Source: Chryseobacterium gleum
Lineage (GTDB): Bacteria > Bacteroidota > Bacteroidia > Flavobacteriales_F > PHOS-HE28
Direction: 5' to 3'
DNA: 64,000 bases
Assembly (NCBI GenBank): GCA_945872795.1
Contig: CAMCAZ010000014.1
Location: forward strand, 1 to 64,000
Positions 1 to 10,084 of the stretch are shown here, piece after piece. The notes under the pieces are model-generated. The model saw nothing but the letters and a program-made list of their open reading frames with translations, did no database searches and was not told the origin of the DNA. The position numbers and the translations under genes were made by a program. The stretch's first letter is position 1; each line of letters starts with the position of its first letter.

Positions 1-119
1 CCGCGCCGCCGCCCCGACAAGGACCCCGGGACCACACACGGACGACACGATCAGTGAGCGGACCGGTCTCCTGCGGCGCACCTTCCCCTGGCTACCTTTG
101 GCCACGTACGCTCACCGCC

Positions 120-533
120 ATGGCCAAATACAAGCTCGATCTGCTGCCCGACCCGGAGGTCGTGGTCATCGGCATCAGCAGCCATGTGAAGGACCACCGG
201 TTGTGCTGGTCCATCAACCGTGCCATGGGGCTGGAGATGGCCCGCCGTCGGTCGGACATCACCGAGGACAACCAGGGCCGTACCGCCCGATTTGCCGCCT
301 ATGATCACGTGGACGGGGCGGGACCTTCACGCTACACACTGCTGAACAATCATAGCGGGGAGGGTTTCCTGTTGAAGGATCAGCGACATGCCGATTTTTT
401 CCTGGTGGTGGACAATGAACTCGCCGAACAGCACCCGGACCTCGTGGACCGTGTGCGTTCCGCCGACTTTGTCCTGACCGCCTTTCCACTGCCTTACGCC
501 CAATTGCGTGAAGGCTATAAACTACTGCTCTAA
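120..533 (+). CDS. IPExxxVDY-like conserved Bacteroidota hypothetical protein
   Basis: Start MAKYKLDLLPDPEVVVIGISSHVKDHRLCW; ATG at 120 inside the supplied ORF 54..533; ends just before pyk. Confidence 0.7.
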   Translation: MAKYKLDLLPDPEVVVIGISSHVKDHRLCWSINRAMGLEMARRRSDITEDNQGRTARFAAYDHVDGAGPSRYTLLNNHSGEGFLLKDQRHADFFLVVDNELAEQHPDLVDRVRSADFVLTAFPLPYAQLREGYKLLL

Positions 534-542
534 GCGAACGTG

Positions 543-1964
543 ATGATCGACCCGAAGACGAAGATCGTAGCCACCCTTGGTCCTGCCTCATCGAGCAGGG
601 AGGTGCTGCGCGAGATGATGCTCAGCGGCATGGATGTGTGCCGCCTGAACTTCAGCCATGGCAACTATGCCTTCTATGTGGAGTTGATCCGCACCATCCG
701 TGAGGTGAGCGCCGAGCTGGGGTTGCACACCGCCATCCTGGCCGATCTTCAGGGCCCCAAGATGCGCGTCGGTGAGATGCTCGACGGGCCGATCGAACTG
801 GTGGACGGCTCCGAGCTGGTGATCACCACCGAGGCCATCAAGGGTCGTCCCGGCGTGGTCAGCACCAGCTACCTGCAGTTCCCGCAGGATGTGAAGAAGG
901 GTGAACTGGTCCTTCTGGACGATGGCAAGCTGCGCCTGGAGGTGGTGTCCACGGACGGCCGGACCAGCGTGACCACCCGCGTGCTGAACGGCGGCACGCT
1001 GAGCGCCAACAAGGGCCTGAACCTGCCCAATACGAAGGTGAGCCTTCCCAGCCTGACCGACAAGGACAAGCAGGACCTGGACTTTGCACTGGAGCATGAT
1101 GTGGATTGGATCGGCCTGAGCTTCGTGCGCAGCGCACGCGACATCATTGAATTGAAGGGAATCATCCACCAGCGCGACAAGCACGCGCGTGTGGTGGCCA
1201 AGATCGAGAAGCCGGAAGCCTTGTTGGAGATCGACGAGATCATCCGCGAGAGCGATGCGCTGATGGTGGCCCGGGGCGACCTTGGGGTGGAGATCCCCAT
1301 GGAGAAGGTGCCGCTGGTCCAGAAGGACATCATCCGTCGTTGCCTGGCCCAGCACCGGCCTGTTATCGTGGCCACGCAGATGATGGAGAGCATGATCACC
1401 AACATCACACCCACCCGCGCCGAGGTGAACGATGTGGCCAATGCCGTGCTGGATCACGCCGACGCCGTGATGCTCAGTGCTGAGACCAGCGTGGGGCGTT
1501 TCCCCGTGGATGTGGTGAAGGCCATGAACAAGATCCTGCTGGAGATGGAGACCAGCGAGACCATGTTCAACGTACCCCAGCCGGACCTGCAGCAGGACGA
1601 ACGCATGGTGACCGACGCCATCTGCATGGCCAGTGTACGTATGGCGGCAGCCATCGACATCAAGGCCATCGTGACCATGACGCACAGCGGATACACGGCC
1701 TTCAAGATCAGCAGCATGCGGCCCAAGGCGCACATCTTCGCCTTCACCAGCAACAAGCGCATCCTGAACATGCTCAACCTGGTGTGGGGCGTGCGGGCGG
1801 AGTACTATGACAAGACCGTGAGCACCGACCATACCATCGCCGACATCAAACACATCCTGCGCAGCAAGAAGTTCGTGGACAAGGGCGACCTGGTGGTGAA
1901 CGTGGCCAGCATGCCCATCGCCGAGCAGGGCATGGCCAACATGCTGAAGTTGAGCCCGGCGTAG
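543..1964 (+). CDS. pyk: Pyruvate kinase
   Basis: KTKIVATLGPASSS, CRLNFSHG, MVARGDLGVEIP, ATQMMESMI and LSAETSVGRFPV motifs. Confidence 0.97.
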   Translation: MIDPKTKIVATLGPASSSREVLREMMLSGMDVCRLNFSHGNYAFYVELIRTIREVSAELGLHTAILADLQGPKMRVGEMLDGPIELVDGSELVITTEAIKGRPGVVSTSYLQFPQDVKKGELVLLDDGKLRLEVVSTDGRTSVTTRVLNGGTLSANKGLNLPNTKVSLPSLTDKDKQDLDFALEHDVDWIGLSFVRSARDIIELKGIIHQRDKHARVVAKIEKPEALLEIDEIIRESDALMVARGDLGVEIPMEKVPLVQKDIIRRCLAQHRPVIVATQMMESMITNITPTRAEVNDVANAVLDHADAVMLSAETSVGRFPVDVVKAMNKILLEMETSETMFNVPQPDLQQDERMVTDAICMASVRMAAAIDIKAIVTMTHSGYTAFKISSMRPKAHIFAFTSNKRILNMLNLVWGVRAEYYDKTVSTDHTIADIKHILRSKKFVDKGDLVVNVASMPIAEQGMANMLKLSPA

Positions 1965-1971
1965 CGTTGGT

Positions 1972-3246
1972 TCAGCGCAGCTGCCGGCCCAGCACCAGGT
2001 CCATGTAGAACCCCGGCTTCTTCAGCCGTTCCCGCAGGTCCAGGTCGGTGAACATGCTGCTGATGGTGTCCGCCAGCGCGGGGTTCTTGTTGGCGCGGTC
2101 CACCACGAAGTCGAAGAGCCAGGCCTGGTTGGCCAGTTGCTGCAATCGGGTGCTGATGGCCAGTTCTTTCCCGAGACGCCGCCACACCCGTGCATCGTAG
2201 GCACGCAAGCGCGTGGTCCCCAGGTCCTTTTCCGCGATCGCCTCGTGCGCCACATCAGCCGCGTATACCCCGCTGATCATGGCGTGACTGATGCCTTCCC
2301 CCGTGAAGGGGTCGATCAGGTGGCCGGCATCGCCGACCAACAGGTAACCCTCGCCGCTCAGTTTCCGCCGTTTGCTGGCCAGGGGTAGGCCCATGCCCTG
2401 TATCCCGCCTTCCAGAGTGGCTTCGGCGAAGCGCTCCCGGAGCTGCGGGTGTTCCGCCAGCAGCCTGGTCATGAGCGTCTTCAGGTCCACGCGCCGGCTC
2501 TTCACCACATCGCTGCGCAGGCCCAGGCCCACGTTGGCCCGTCCGCCGGGAAGGGGGAAGACCCAGAGGTAGCCGGGCAGCAGGTCCTTCAGGAAGATGA
2601 GCTCGATGAAGCCCTGAGGGTCGAGGCCCTTCACTCCGCTGTAATAGGCACGCACACCGGCCGCGTGGTGCCTGGGTTCCATGGCCAAACGGGCCACATG
2701 GCGTGCGAATGGAGAGTTGGCGCCGCTGGCATCGATGATCAAGGAGCACTGCACCGTACTGCTTCCCACCGGGTCGGACTTGTGGGCCTTATCCTCGAGG
2801 GTCACCATCCATCCAGCGCCGGTGCGCTCGAAGGCCTTTGCCGCAGTGCCTTCCAGTACCGTGATGCCCTGCGCCTTTTTGGTGCGCTGGAACAACAGGT
2901 CGTCGAACTGCATGCGGGGGAGGATCACTCCCGGGGCTTCGCCCAAGCCGGTGCTGCGCGAGAAGGGAACTCGCAGCGAGCGCCCGCTGGGTGCCACGAA
3001 GGTCACCCCCCAGCTGGGCATGGCATGGGCATCGCGTTTCACTTGTGCGGCCAGCTCTGCATCCAGGCGTTCCAAGGTCCGCATCACCTTTCCGCTGAGC
3101 GCGTCACCGCACACCTTGTCGCGCGGGAAGCTGGCCTTCTCCACCAGCACGGCCTCCACGCCGTGCTGGGCCAACTGCAGGGCCGTGGCACATCCTCCGG
3201 GCCCTCCGCCCAGGATGCAGACCGCAGTGCGGATGGTCCCCGGCAT
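1972..3246 (-). CDS. NAD(P)/FAD-dependent oxidoreductase, geranylgeranyl-reductase-like
   Basis: N-terminal dinucleotide-binding GGGPGGCATALQLA; GYLLVGDAGHLIDPFTGEGISHAMISG FAD motif. Confidence 0.85.
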   Translation of the reverse strand: MPGTIRTAVCILGGGPGGCATALQLAQHGVEAVLVEKASFPRDKVCGDALSGKVMRTLERLDAELAAQVKRDAHAMPSWGVTFVAPSGRSLRVPFSRSTGLGEAPGVILPRMQFDDLLFQRTKKAQGITVLEGTAAKAFERTGAGWMVTLEDKAHKSDPVGSSTVQCSLIIDASGANSPFARHVARLAMEPRHHAAGVRAYYSGVKGLDPQGFIELIFLKDLLPGYLWVFPLPGGRANVGLGLRSDVVKSRRVDLKTLMTRLLAEHPQLRERFAEATLEGGIQGMGLPLASKRRKLSGEGYLLVGDAGHLIDPFTGEGISHAMISGVYAADVAHEAIAEKDLGTTRLRAYDARVWRRLGKELAISTRLQQLANQAWLFDFVVDRANKNPALADTISSMFTDLDLRERLKKPGFYMDLVLGRQLR

Positions 3247-3249
3247 GGG

Positions 3250-4305
3250 TCAGGAGCGGAACGTGCCGGCCGTGAACTGGTCCAGGAAACGCACGTCGTT
3301 CTCCCAGTACATCCGCAGGTCGGGCACGCGGTAGATGAGCTGCGTGATCCGTTCCACGCCCATCCCCAGCGCGAACCCGCTGTACACCTCGGGGTCGATG
3401 TCACAGTTGGCCAGCACGGCGGGGTCCACCATGCCGCAGCCCATGATCTCCACCCAGCCGCTGTGCTTGCACAGGTTGCAACCGGACCCGCCGCACACGG
3501 TGCAGCTCATGTCCACCTCGGCACTGGGTTCTGTGAACGGGAAGTAACTGGGTCGCATGCGGATGCTCACCTCAGGCCCGAAGAGGCTTTTGGTGAAGTG
3601 GTCCAGGGTGCCCTTCAGGTCGGCGAAGCTCACGCCCTTGTCCACATACAAGGCCTCCACCTGGTGGAACATGCAGTGGGCGCGGGCACTGATGGCCTCG
3701 TTGCGGTAGACACGGCCGGGGGAAATGGTGCGGATGGGCGGCTGCTGGCCCTCCATCACGCGCACCTGCACGCTGCTGGTGTGGGTGCGAAGGGCCATGC
3801 CCTCGGAATCGCTGGAGCCATCCGCGCCCTTCACGAAGAAGGTGTCCTGCATGTCGCGAGCAGGGTGGTCGGGAGGGAAGTTCAGCGCACTGAAGTTGTG
3901 GCGATCATCCTCCACCTCCGGACCCTGGCTGACGGTGTACCCGATGCGGGTGAAGATGTCCACGATGCGCTGCCGCACGATGGTGAGCGGATGAAGGCTG
4001 CCGGTGGCGCCGGTGACGGCCGGGGCGCTCAGGTCGAGCACGGGGCCACTGGCGCTGCCGGTGCTCTCCAGGGCCCCCTTCAACTCATCAAGGCGTTGTT
4101 GGGCCAGTTGTTTCAACTGGTTCATGCGCTGGCCCAGGGCACGTTTCTCCTCGGCGGCCACCTGCTTGAACTCCTCGAACAGGGTGGTCACCGTGCCGTT
4201 GCGGCCCAGCATGGCCACGCGGAACTGCTCCACCTCATCGGCGGTGCGGGCCTGGGCGCTCTTCAGTTCGGCCTCCACGGCGCTTACACGTTCTAGGAGG
4301 CTCAT
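3250..4305 (-). CDS. pheS: Phenylalanyl-tRNA synthetase alpha subunit
   Basis: HPLTIVRQRIVDIFTRIGY, ISPGRVYRNEAISARAHCMFHQVEAL and GFALGMGVERITQLIYRVPDLRMYWENDVRFL motifs. Confidence 0.97.
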   Translation of the reverse strand: MSLLERVSAVEAELKSAQARTADEVEQFRVAMLGRNGTVTTLFEEFKQVAAEEKRALGQRMNQLKQLAQQRLDELKGALESTGSASGPVLDLSAPAVTGATGSLHPLTIVRQRIVDIFTRIGYTVSQGPEVEDDRHNFSALNFPPDHPARDMQDTFFVKGADGSSDSEGMALRTHTSSVQVRVMEGQQPPIRTISPGRVYRNEAISARAHCMFHQVEALYVDKGVSFADLKGTLDHFTKSLFGPEVSIRMRPSYFPFTEPSAEVDMSCTVCGGSGCNLCKHSGWVEIMGCGMVDPAVLANCDIDPEVYSGFALGMGVERITQLIYRVPDLRMYWENDVRFLDQFTAGTFRS

Positions 4306-4982
4306 GGGCGTACGCGGATGAACATGCGGATATCCTTCAATGGTCGATCGCTGGCATCGCAGGCCTGTGCGGCCAAGGCATCCAGGACCTCCAGGCCGTC
4401 CACCACTTCGCCGAAAACGGTGTAGCCTCCGTCCAGGTGAGGAGCGCCGCCCTCGGTGGCATACAGTTGTTTCTGCTCTTCCGTGTAGGTGACCGGGTTG
4501 CCCATCCGAGCGCTGCGCTGGGCCAGCAGGTCCAGTTCATTCGGTTGGAAGGGCTTGCCCAGTACGATGTAGAACTGGCTGCCGCTGGTGCGCTCATCGG
4601 GACCTGTGTGATCGTCAGCCCGGACCGCGGCCAGGGCACCTTTCTTATGGATCAGGCCCGGTACGACCTCCGCGGGAAGGGAATAGCCCGGACCTCCCTG
4701 GCCCAGCACCGTCTGCGGTCCCGCGGTCCGGCTTCCGGGGTCACCGCCCTGGACCATCAGCTGGGGGATGATGCGGTGGAACAGCAGGCTGTCATAGGCC
4801 CCGTCGTTGGCCAGCTTCAGGAAGTTGTCGCGGTGCACCGGTGTCTCGTTGTACAGCGTCACCACCAGGGTCCCCAGGTCGGTGCGGACCTCCACCAGAC
4901 GTTGACGCTCTTTCCCTACCTCCTGCCCGAAGGCCGGGGTCATGAGGGCCAGGCCGCACAGCAGGGTGGCCACCCTGTTCAT
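4302..4982 (-). CDS. Secreted cyclophilin-type peptidylprolyl isomerase
   Basis: Signal peptide MNRVATLLCGLALMTPAFGQ; cyclophilin motifs LLFHRIIPQLMVQGGD and GGYTVFGEVVDGLEVLDAL; 4-bp overlap with pheS. Start trimmed from the ORF end at 5282. Confidence 0.87.
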   Translation of the reverse strand: MNRVATLLCGLALMTPAFGQEVGKERQRLVEVRTDLGTLVVTLYNETPVHRDNFLKLANDGAYDSLLFHRIIPQLMVQGGDPGSRTAGPQTVLGQGGPGYSLPAEVVPGLIHKKGALAAVRADDHTGPDERTSGSQFYIVLGKPFQPNELDLLAQRSARMGNPVTYTEEQKQLYATEGGAPHLDGGYTVFGEVVDGLEVLDALAAQACDASDRPLKDIRMFIRVRP

Positions 4983-5012
4983 CACGCGTTGCCCGGACAT
5001 CGGGCAGTTCAT

Positions 5013-5020
5013 TACATTTG
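5013..5020 (+). promoter_or_regulatory. Bacteroidota-type -7 box TACATTTG
   Basis: Exact TAnnTTTG 45 bp upstream of the lipoprotein ATG; TTG about 21 bp further upstream. Confidence 0.5.
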
Positions 5021-5064
5021 ACATCCTAGAGGCCCCGCTGAACAGGGCCATCAAAAGTAACCCA

Positions 5065-5457
5065 ATGCGCACTCCCACGTTCTCCCGCGTTCTTACCAGC
5101 GCTCTCGTGGTGGCCCTTCTGGCGCCCTTCATGTCCTCCTGCAACAAGGAGGAACCCACGATCGCTGTGGTCGTCGTCCAGTATGAGGACGGAACACCCG
5201 TGGTCGGTGCTACTGTGAAGCTCTTCGCCGACCCCACCTTCCCTTTGGGTGACCCCAACCGCCTGGACAAGGAGACCTCCACCGATGCGGCCGGACGCGC
5301 GGAGTTCGACTACACCGACTTCTACGAGCAGGGCCAGAGCGGCTTTGCGGTGCTCGACATCCTGGCCACCAGGGACACGCTGTTGGGTGAGGGTATCATC
5401 AAGATCATCGAGGAGGAGACCGCCGAGGAGATCGTGATCCTGCTACCGATCGAATGA
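5065..5457 (+). CDS. Small lipoprotein with carboxypeptidase-regulatory-like fold (inferred)
   Basis: Lipobox LLAPFMSSC; EDGTPVVGATVKLF...TDAAGRAEFDYTD pattern; ATG at 5065. Confidence 0.75.
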   Translation: MRTPTFSRVLTSALVVALLAPFMSSCNKEEPTIAVVVVQYEDGTPVVGATVKLFADPTFPLGDPNRLDKETSTDAAGRAEFDYTDFYEQGQSGFAVLDILATRDTLLGEGIIKIIEEETAEEIVILLPIE

Positions 5458-5473
5458 TCGGCAGCGTCGTGGC

Positions 5474-5806
5474 TCAGTCCTCGAAGTAGCTCAGTACCGC
5501 TTCCTTCATCAGGCGTTCCTGATCCTCCGGCCCCAGTGCGGGCAGGTCCTTCACGCGTTCGAAGTGCGGCCAACCATCGGCATCCCTGCCCAGCTCGGCA
5601 TAGTAACCGTAGGGCCGCAGCACCACGCAGATGGCGATGTGCATCAGCGCCACCTTCTCGTCCTTCTTGAACTCGCGCGCGTGCTGGCCCAGTTCCTGAA
5701 CGCCGATCAGGAAGAGGATGCCATTGAGGTCCAGCGTGCCGGCGTCAAAGTGCTTGGAGATCCTGGTCACGAGGTCGCGCCAGCGTTTTTCGAATGCGAG
5801 GTCCAA
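5474..5806 (-). CDS. Conserved hypothetical protein
   Basis: ORF with coherent composition filling the space between two well-supported genes. Confidence 0.6.
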   Translation of the reverse strand: MDLAFEKRWRDLVTRISKHFDAGTLDLNGILFLIGVQELGQHAREFKKDEKVALMHIAICVVLRPYGYYAELGRDADGWPHFERVKDLPALGPEDQERLMKEAVLSYFED

Positions 5807-5928
5807 AATTCAGGGAGGATCTGAGGGGTGGTTGAGCGACCACGGTCGGGCGTGGGCCTGGTCCGTTGTTCGGGGTGCGAAGTTCGGTGTTCGCTCTTTC
5901 ACCACTTTCCCCCTTCTTTGCAGGCGAC

Positions 5929-6477
5929 ATGAACTGGCTCGACTGGCTTCTTCTCGGGTTCCTCGCCTGGGCCGCGATCCAGGGTTTTCAGCGCGGCTTC
6001 ATCATCGAGCTCGCTTCCATGGTGGCGCTGGTGGCGGGGATCTGGGCTGCGGTGCATTTCAGCGACCGCTTCGCTGCCGCGGTGGGCATCGATGCCGAGA
6101 GCACCGCACTGGCCTTCCTGCTCACCTTCCTGGCCGTGCTGCTCGTGGTGCACCTCCTGGCCCGATTCCTCACCACGCTCATCGACATCGCCCAATTGGG
6201 CGTTCCCAACAAGTTGGCGGGCATCGTGTTCGGCATGCTGCGGTCGGCCTTCAGCCTCAGTGTGGCGCTGAACCTGCTGGTGGGCTACAGTAAAGGAGGG
6301 ATGCCGTCGGCCGAGGTCCGCAGTGGATCTGCGTTCTATGCGCCGTTGCGCGGTTTCGCACCCTTGCTTATCCCCGCTCTCGGCGAGACGAAGTGGGTGC
6401 AGTTTGTGGTGTGGGAAGTGAAGGACGGCGTGGATGGACTTACCACTGAGAAGGACCAGGAGATTCCCGAACGATAA
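5929..6477 (+). CDS. CvpA family membrane protein
   Basis: MNWLDWLLLGFLAWAAIQGFQRGFIIELASMVALVAGIWAAVHFSD, typical CvpA N-terminus. Confidence 0.85.
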   Translation: MNWLDWLLLGFLAWAAIQGFQRGFIIELASMVALVAGIWAAVHFSDRFAAAVGIDAESTALAFLLTFLAVLLVVHLLARFLTTLIDIAQLGVPNKLAGIVFGMLRSAFSLSVALNLLVGYSKGGMPSAEVRSGSAFYAPLRGFAPLLIPALGETKWVQFVVWEVKDGVDGLTTEKDQEIPER

Positions 6478-6713
6478 ACGCGAAACCCCTTGGTTCACGT
6501 TCTTCGTGGCCAGGCCGCTGTCCGTGCTGTGGTCGGCCTGCTGTGGGCAGCCATTGGCTTTGGTGTGAATGTACTGGTCGGCCATCGGACCTGTTGAGGC
6601 GGGTTACTGGCGCTGCTCGTTGCGCTGCTGCTCGGCCTTCTGCTGGCCTTATCCCTGCGGTGCTGATCTGTATAGGCGCCGTGGAAGCCCGATCCAGTGC
6701 GATCGACAGTACG

Positions 6714-7940
6714 TCAACCACGCCGTCCGCGGCGAAGCAGGCCTTTCCTGATCTCCTCTATCGCCCATGCGGAACTGACCAATAGCAATGGCATGGCCGG
6801 CGCTTTGAAACGTGCGTCGGTGGTGGAGATGCCGCCGCTTATCAGGACCGCACCCGCCAGCACGAGCAGCACCACCAAGCCCGCGGGCAAGCGCCGCCAG
6901 TGTAGCACGCACAGGAGTGTTGTCAACACCACCAAGGCGCTGTACAGCATGGAGAAGCTGATGATCGCCTGCGCTAGGAGACCCGTGCCGAAGTAGGTGG
7001 CGATGTGTCCGCGACCGGGCGCCACCAGGATGCCCGCTGCCGTTCGGAGTTGCACCGCGCTCCATGCCAGCGGATGCGCTAGGAAGGTGCGGCTCAACTC
7101 GTGCCGCAGCTCGGTGAAGTAGGCTGCCGCGGAAACGCGGTCCTCCCAATCGGTTCGGGCGGCCTGCTCGTACAGCTGCTGCCGGTAGTTGGTGGCGCGC
7201 GGATCACCGGCCGTGGTGAGCACTTCGGTCAGGTGGAAATGCGCGGCCGCCACGGTGCCACTGTCCGAAAGAATGAGTCGCCCGGTCTCTGCCCGGTTGC
7301 GCAGCATCCAGGGGGTCACCAGCAATACGATCGTTGCCGCGAAGGTGACCCCCCCCCAACGGGGCATCCGCAAAGCCATGGCGGCGATACCAGCAGCGGT
7401 GAGACCGAGCAGCAGTCCATTGGCGCGGAGCCACGCCGCCACGGCGAAACACAGCGCTGCACCCATGATCGCGCTCCATGATCGCGGTCGTTGCACCAGC
7501 AAGAGCGTACCCGCCAGCATGGCCGTTGTGAAGCAGGATTCGGTGAGCAGGCTGCCGCTGAGCAGGATATCAATGGGCTCAAGGACCATGAGCGCTGCGG
7601 CCAGTAACGCTCCGCGCGGTGGCAGACCGATGGTATACGCGAGCCGGTGGACCAGCAGCACCTTGGCCGCAGAGAGAAGCGCCTGCAGAATGAGCACTGC
7701 CAGTACGGAATCACCGAGCTGGTGTATAAGCCACGGGTAACCAGGCATCCTGGTGGTGTCGGGGATGTCCAGCGGATGGAAGAGGCTATAGACCCCGTGC
7801 GTGAGGTGCTGTGCCAGGGCGAGGTAGTAGCCCGCATCATATTGCAGGTTCCAGCCGAGTTGTGCGTGGTACCATACGAAGCCAACGCGCAGCAAGACGG
7901 CGAGCAGCAGCCACTGAAGCAATCGGACGCGCGTATCCAT
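6714..7940 (-). CDS. Polytopic membrane glycosyltransferase-like protein (GT39/PMT-like)
   Basis: Multiple TM segments; YDAGYYLALAQHLTHGVYS and TRMPGYPWLI motifs typical of ArnT/PMT-like proteins. Confidence 0.75.
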   Translation of the reverse strand: MDTRVRLLQWLLLAVLLRVGFVWYHAQLGWNLQYDAGYYLALAQHLTHGVYSLFHPLDIPDTTRMPGYPWLIHQLGDSVLAVLILQALLSAAKVLLVHRLAYTIGLPPRGALLAAALMVLEPIDILLSGSLLTESCFTTAMLAGTLLLVQRPRSWSAIMGAALCFAVAAWLRANGLLLGLTAAGIAAMALRMPRWGGVTFAATIVLLVTPWMLRNRAETGRLILSDSGTVAAAHFHLTEVLTTAGDPRATNYRQQLYEQAARTDWEDRVSAAAYFTELRHELSRTFLAHPLAWSAVQLRTAAGILVAPGRGHIATYFGTGLLAQAIISFSMLYSALVVLTTLLCVLHWRRLPAGLVVLLVLAGAVLISGGISTTDARFKAPAMPLLLVSSAWAIEEIRKGLLRRGRRG

Positions 7941-7996
7941 GGGCGGCGTTCGTTGCGCGATGGGCGCACAATAACGCTAAAGGTCCTGAAGATGCG

Positions 7997-8443
7997 TCAG
8001 ATCTTCCGAACACGGACCGCGTTCATCCCCTTGGGACCGCGCTCCAGCTCGAAGGCCACCTTGTCGTTCTCGCGGATCTCGTCCAGCGTGCCGCTGATGT
8101 GCACGAAGAAACGCTCCTGCGTCCCGTTCTCCATGATGAAACCGAAGCCCTTCGAGGTGTCGAAGAAATCGACGCGACCGTTGCGCTCGGCATCGACCTC
8201 CTCCTTCTCGCGGCGTGGCACACCCAGCTCGATCTCCTCGATGTCCACCTCCTTGCGCTTGGTGGGGTCCGGAGGGGTGTTGGTGATCATCCCGTTCTCA
8301 TCCACGTAGGCGAGCATGCTTTCAAAGCCGCCACCGGGGGCGTTCGCCTTGCGCTCTTCCTTGCGGATCTTCTTCTCCTCCTGCTTCTGTTGGCGCTTCT
8401 TCTCCTTGTCGCGCTTGTTGAAGGTTGCTTTCGATTTGGCCAA
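7997..8443 (-). CDS. Cold-shock domain protein with Lys-rich N-terminal extension
   Basis: CSD motif NGRVDFFDTSKGFGFIMENGTQERFFVHIS...DKVAFELERGPKGMNAVRV; best start is TTG at 8443 giving MAKSKATFNKRDKEKKR. Confidence 0.88.
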   Translation of the reverse strand: MAKSKATFNKRDKEKKRQQKQEEKKIRKEERKANAPGGGFESMLAYVDENGMITNTPPDPTKRKEVDIEEIELGVPRREKEEVDAERNGRVDFFDTSKGFGFIMENGTQERFFVHISGTLDEIRENDKVAFELERGPKGMNAVRVRKI

Positions 8444-8579
8444 GTGGTCGTGGTGCTGGTGATGCCTCGCGGATGTTCCGCAACGCTGCGCAGAACCCTC
8501 CGTAGAACGCCCGAAAGATAAGCGTTGTGGCGGGAGTTTCCAGCGCGAGCGGAAGTGACCGTCGGGTGGAGTAAGCGGT

Positions 8580-8595
8580 TCAACAATATTGTTGA
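8580..8595. promoter_or_regulatory. 16-bp AT-rich perfect palindrome TCAACAATATTGTTGA
   Basis: Perfect dyad in a GC-rich intergenic region upstream of the cold-shock gene. Confidence 0.4.
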
Positions 8596-8665
8596 TGCGA
8601 CGGAGCCATAGGTGAAGCTCGGAACCCCGACCTCCGATCCTCACCCATTGTGGTCAGCCTGCTCA

Positions 8666-8819
8666 CTATCGAAACACGCTCATCCGATCAGGCCGAAACT
8701 TATCCTGATGGAACCGCCAGCGCCGCGCCAGCTCGTCCAGCACGGACTGAAAGCGTGGAACAAGTTCAACGTGACAGCTCGGTGCGGAAGTAAGATGCAC
8801 GAGCTTCACTATGGATCAT
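8666..8819 (-). pseudogene. Possible small frameshifted ORF
   Basis: MIHSEARASYFRTELSR* continues after a one-base shift as LVPRFQSVLDELARRWRFHQDKFRPDRMSVFR*. Confidence 0.25.
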
Positions 8820-8850
8820 GAATTGGTCCTTTGCCTGCGGTCGTGGACGG

Positions 8851-10041
8851 TCAAGAGGACTGTCCAACGATCGCCGCGATCCCCGGCAACACCTTCCCCT
8901 CCAAGTACTCCAGCATGGCGCCACCACCGGTGCTCACGTAGCTGATCTTGTCCGCCAAGCCGAACTGGTTCACGGCCGCCACGCTGTCGCCGCCACCTAC
9001 CAGGGAGAACGCTCCTCTCCCGGTCGCCTCTGCCACGGCATTGGCAATGGCGATGGTGCCCTGCTGGAAGGGCTTCATCTCGAACACGCCCATCGGGCCG
9101 TTCCACAGGATGGTCTTGCTCCCGAGGATGGCGGCGCGGAACGCTTCGATGCTCTTGGGACCGATGTCCAGGGCCATCCAGCCATCGGGCACGGAATCGG
9201 CGGCGCACTGGTCGGTGTTGGCTGTCTCGGCGAAGGCATCGGCCACCACGGCATCCGTGGGGATGTGCAGCTTCACGCCCTTGGCCTTGGCCTTTTCGAC
9301 GATGCTGCGCGCGGTGTCGAGCAGGTCCTCCTCCACCAGGCTGGATCCGGTGCTGCCGCCCATGGCCTTCACGAAGGTGTTCGCCATGCCGCCGCCGATG
9401 ATCAGCTCATCGCAGCTGCCCAGCAGGTTCTCCAGCACCTCGATCTTGCTGCTCACTTTGCTCCCGCCCACGATCGCTGTCATGGGCCGCTGCGGGTTGC
9501 CGAGCACCTTACCCACACTGTCGATCTCGGCCTGCATCAGGTAACCGAAGAGCTTTGCCGTGGGGAAGAACTTCGCGACGATGGTGGTGCTGGCGTGCGC
9601 ACGGTGCGCGGTGCCGAAGGCGTCGTTCACGTACACATCACCAAGCTCGCTCAGGGTCTTGCTGAAGGCTTCATCACCGGCTTCTTCTTCCGGGTGGAAG
9701 CGGAGGTTCTCCAGCACCAGCACTTCTCCAGGCTTCAGCGCAGCGGCCTTTGCTTTCGCATCGGGTCCCACGCAGTCCATGGCAAAGAGCACGGGCTTGT
9801 CCAGGAGAGTGGCGAGGTGTTCGGCCACGGGCTTCAGGCTCATCACGGGGTTCACCTTGCCTTTGGGGCGGCCCAGGTGGCTCATGAGGATGGCGCTGCC
9901 GCCGTCGCTGAGGATCTTGTTCACGGTGCGCACGATGGCGCGTGCCCTGCTGTCATCGGTGACCTTCCCGTTGACGTCCTGGGGTACGTTGAGGTCCACG
10001 CGGACAAGGGCTTTCTTGCCGGCGAACGAGGTGGTGTCCAT
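8851..10041 (-). CDS. pgk: Phosphoglycerate kinase
   Basis: [30 protein letters not shown] and WNGPMGVFE motifs; start may be 10041 or 10050. Confidence 0.96.
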   Translation of the reverse strand: MDTTSFAGKKALVRVDLNVPQDVNGKVTDDSRARAIVRTVNKILSDGGSAILMSHLGRPKGKVNPVMSLKPVAEHLATLLDKPVLFAMDCVGPDAKAKAAALKPGEVLVLENLRFHPEEEAGDEAFSKTLSELGDVYVNDAFGTAHRAHASTTIVAKFFPTAKLFGYLMQAEIDSVGKVLGNPQRPMTAIVGGSKVSSKIEVLENLLGSCDELIIGGGMANTFVKAMGGSTGSSLVEEDLLDTARSIVEKAKAKGVKLHIPTDAVVADAFAETANTDQCAADSVPDGWMALDIGPKSIEAFRAAILGSKTILWNGPMGVFEMKPFQQGTIAIANAVAEATGRGAFSLVGGGDSVAAVNQFGLADKISYVSTGGGAMLEYLEGKVLPGIAAIVGQSS

Positions 10042-10084
10042 GTTGAGCATGGCGCGAAAATACCTGCTACTGGCCATTGGCCGT

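Noticed and set aside
588-1853. Long minus-strand ORF (421 aa) opposite pyk
   Set aside because: It lies fully antisense to a clear pyruvate kinase and is His/Val/Leu-rich, typical of shadow frames in GC-rich DNA.
2449-4296. 615-aa plus-strand ORF opposite the oxidoreductase and pheS
   Set aside because: Antisense to two confident genes; composition (H, G, A, Q rich) fits a shadow ORF.
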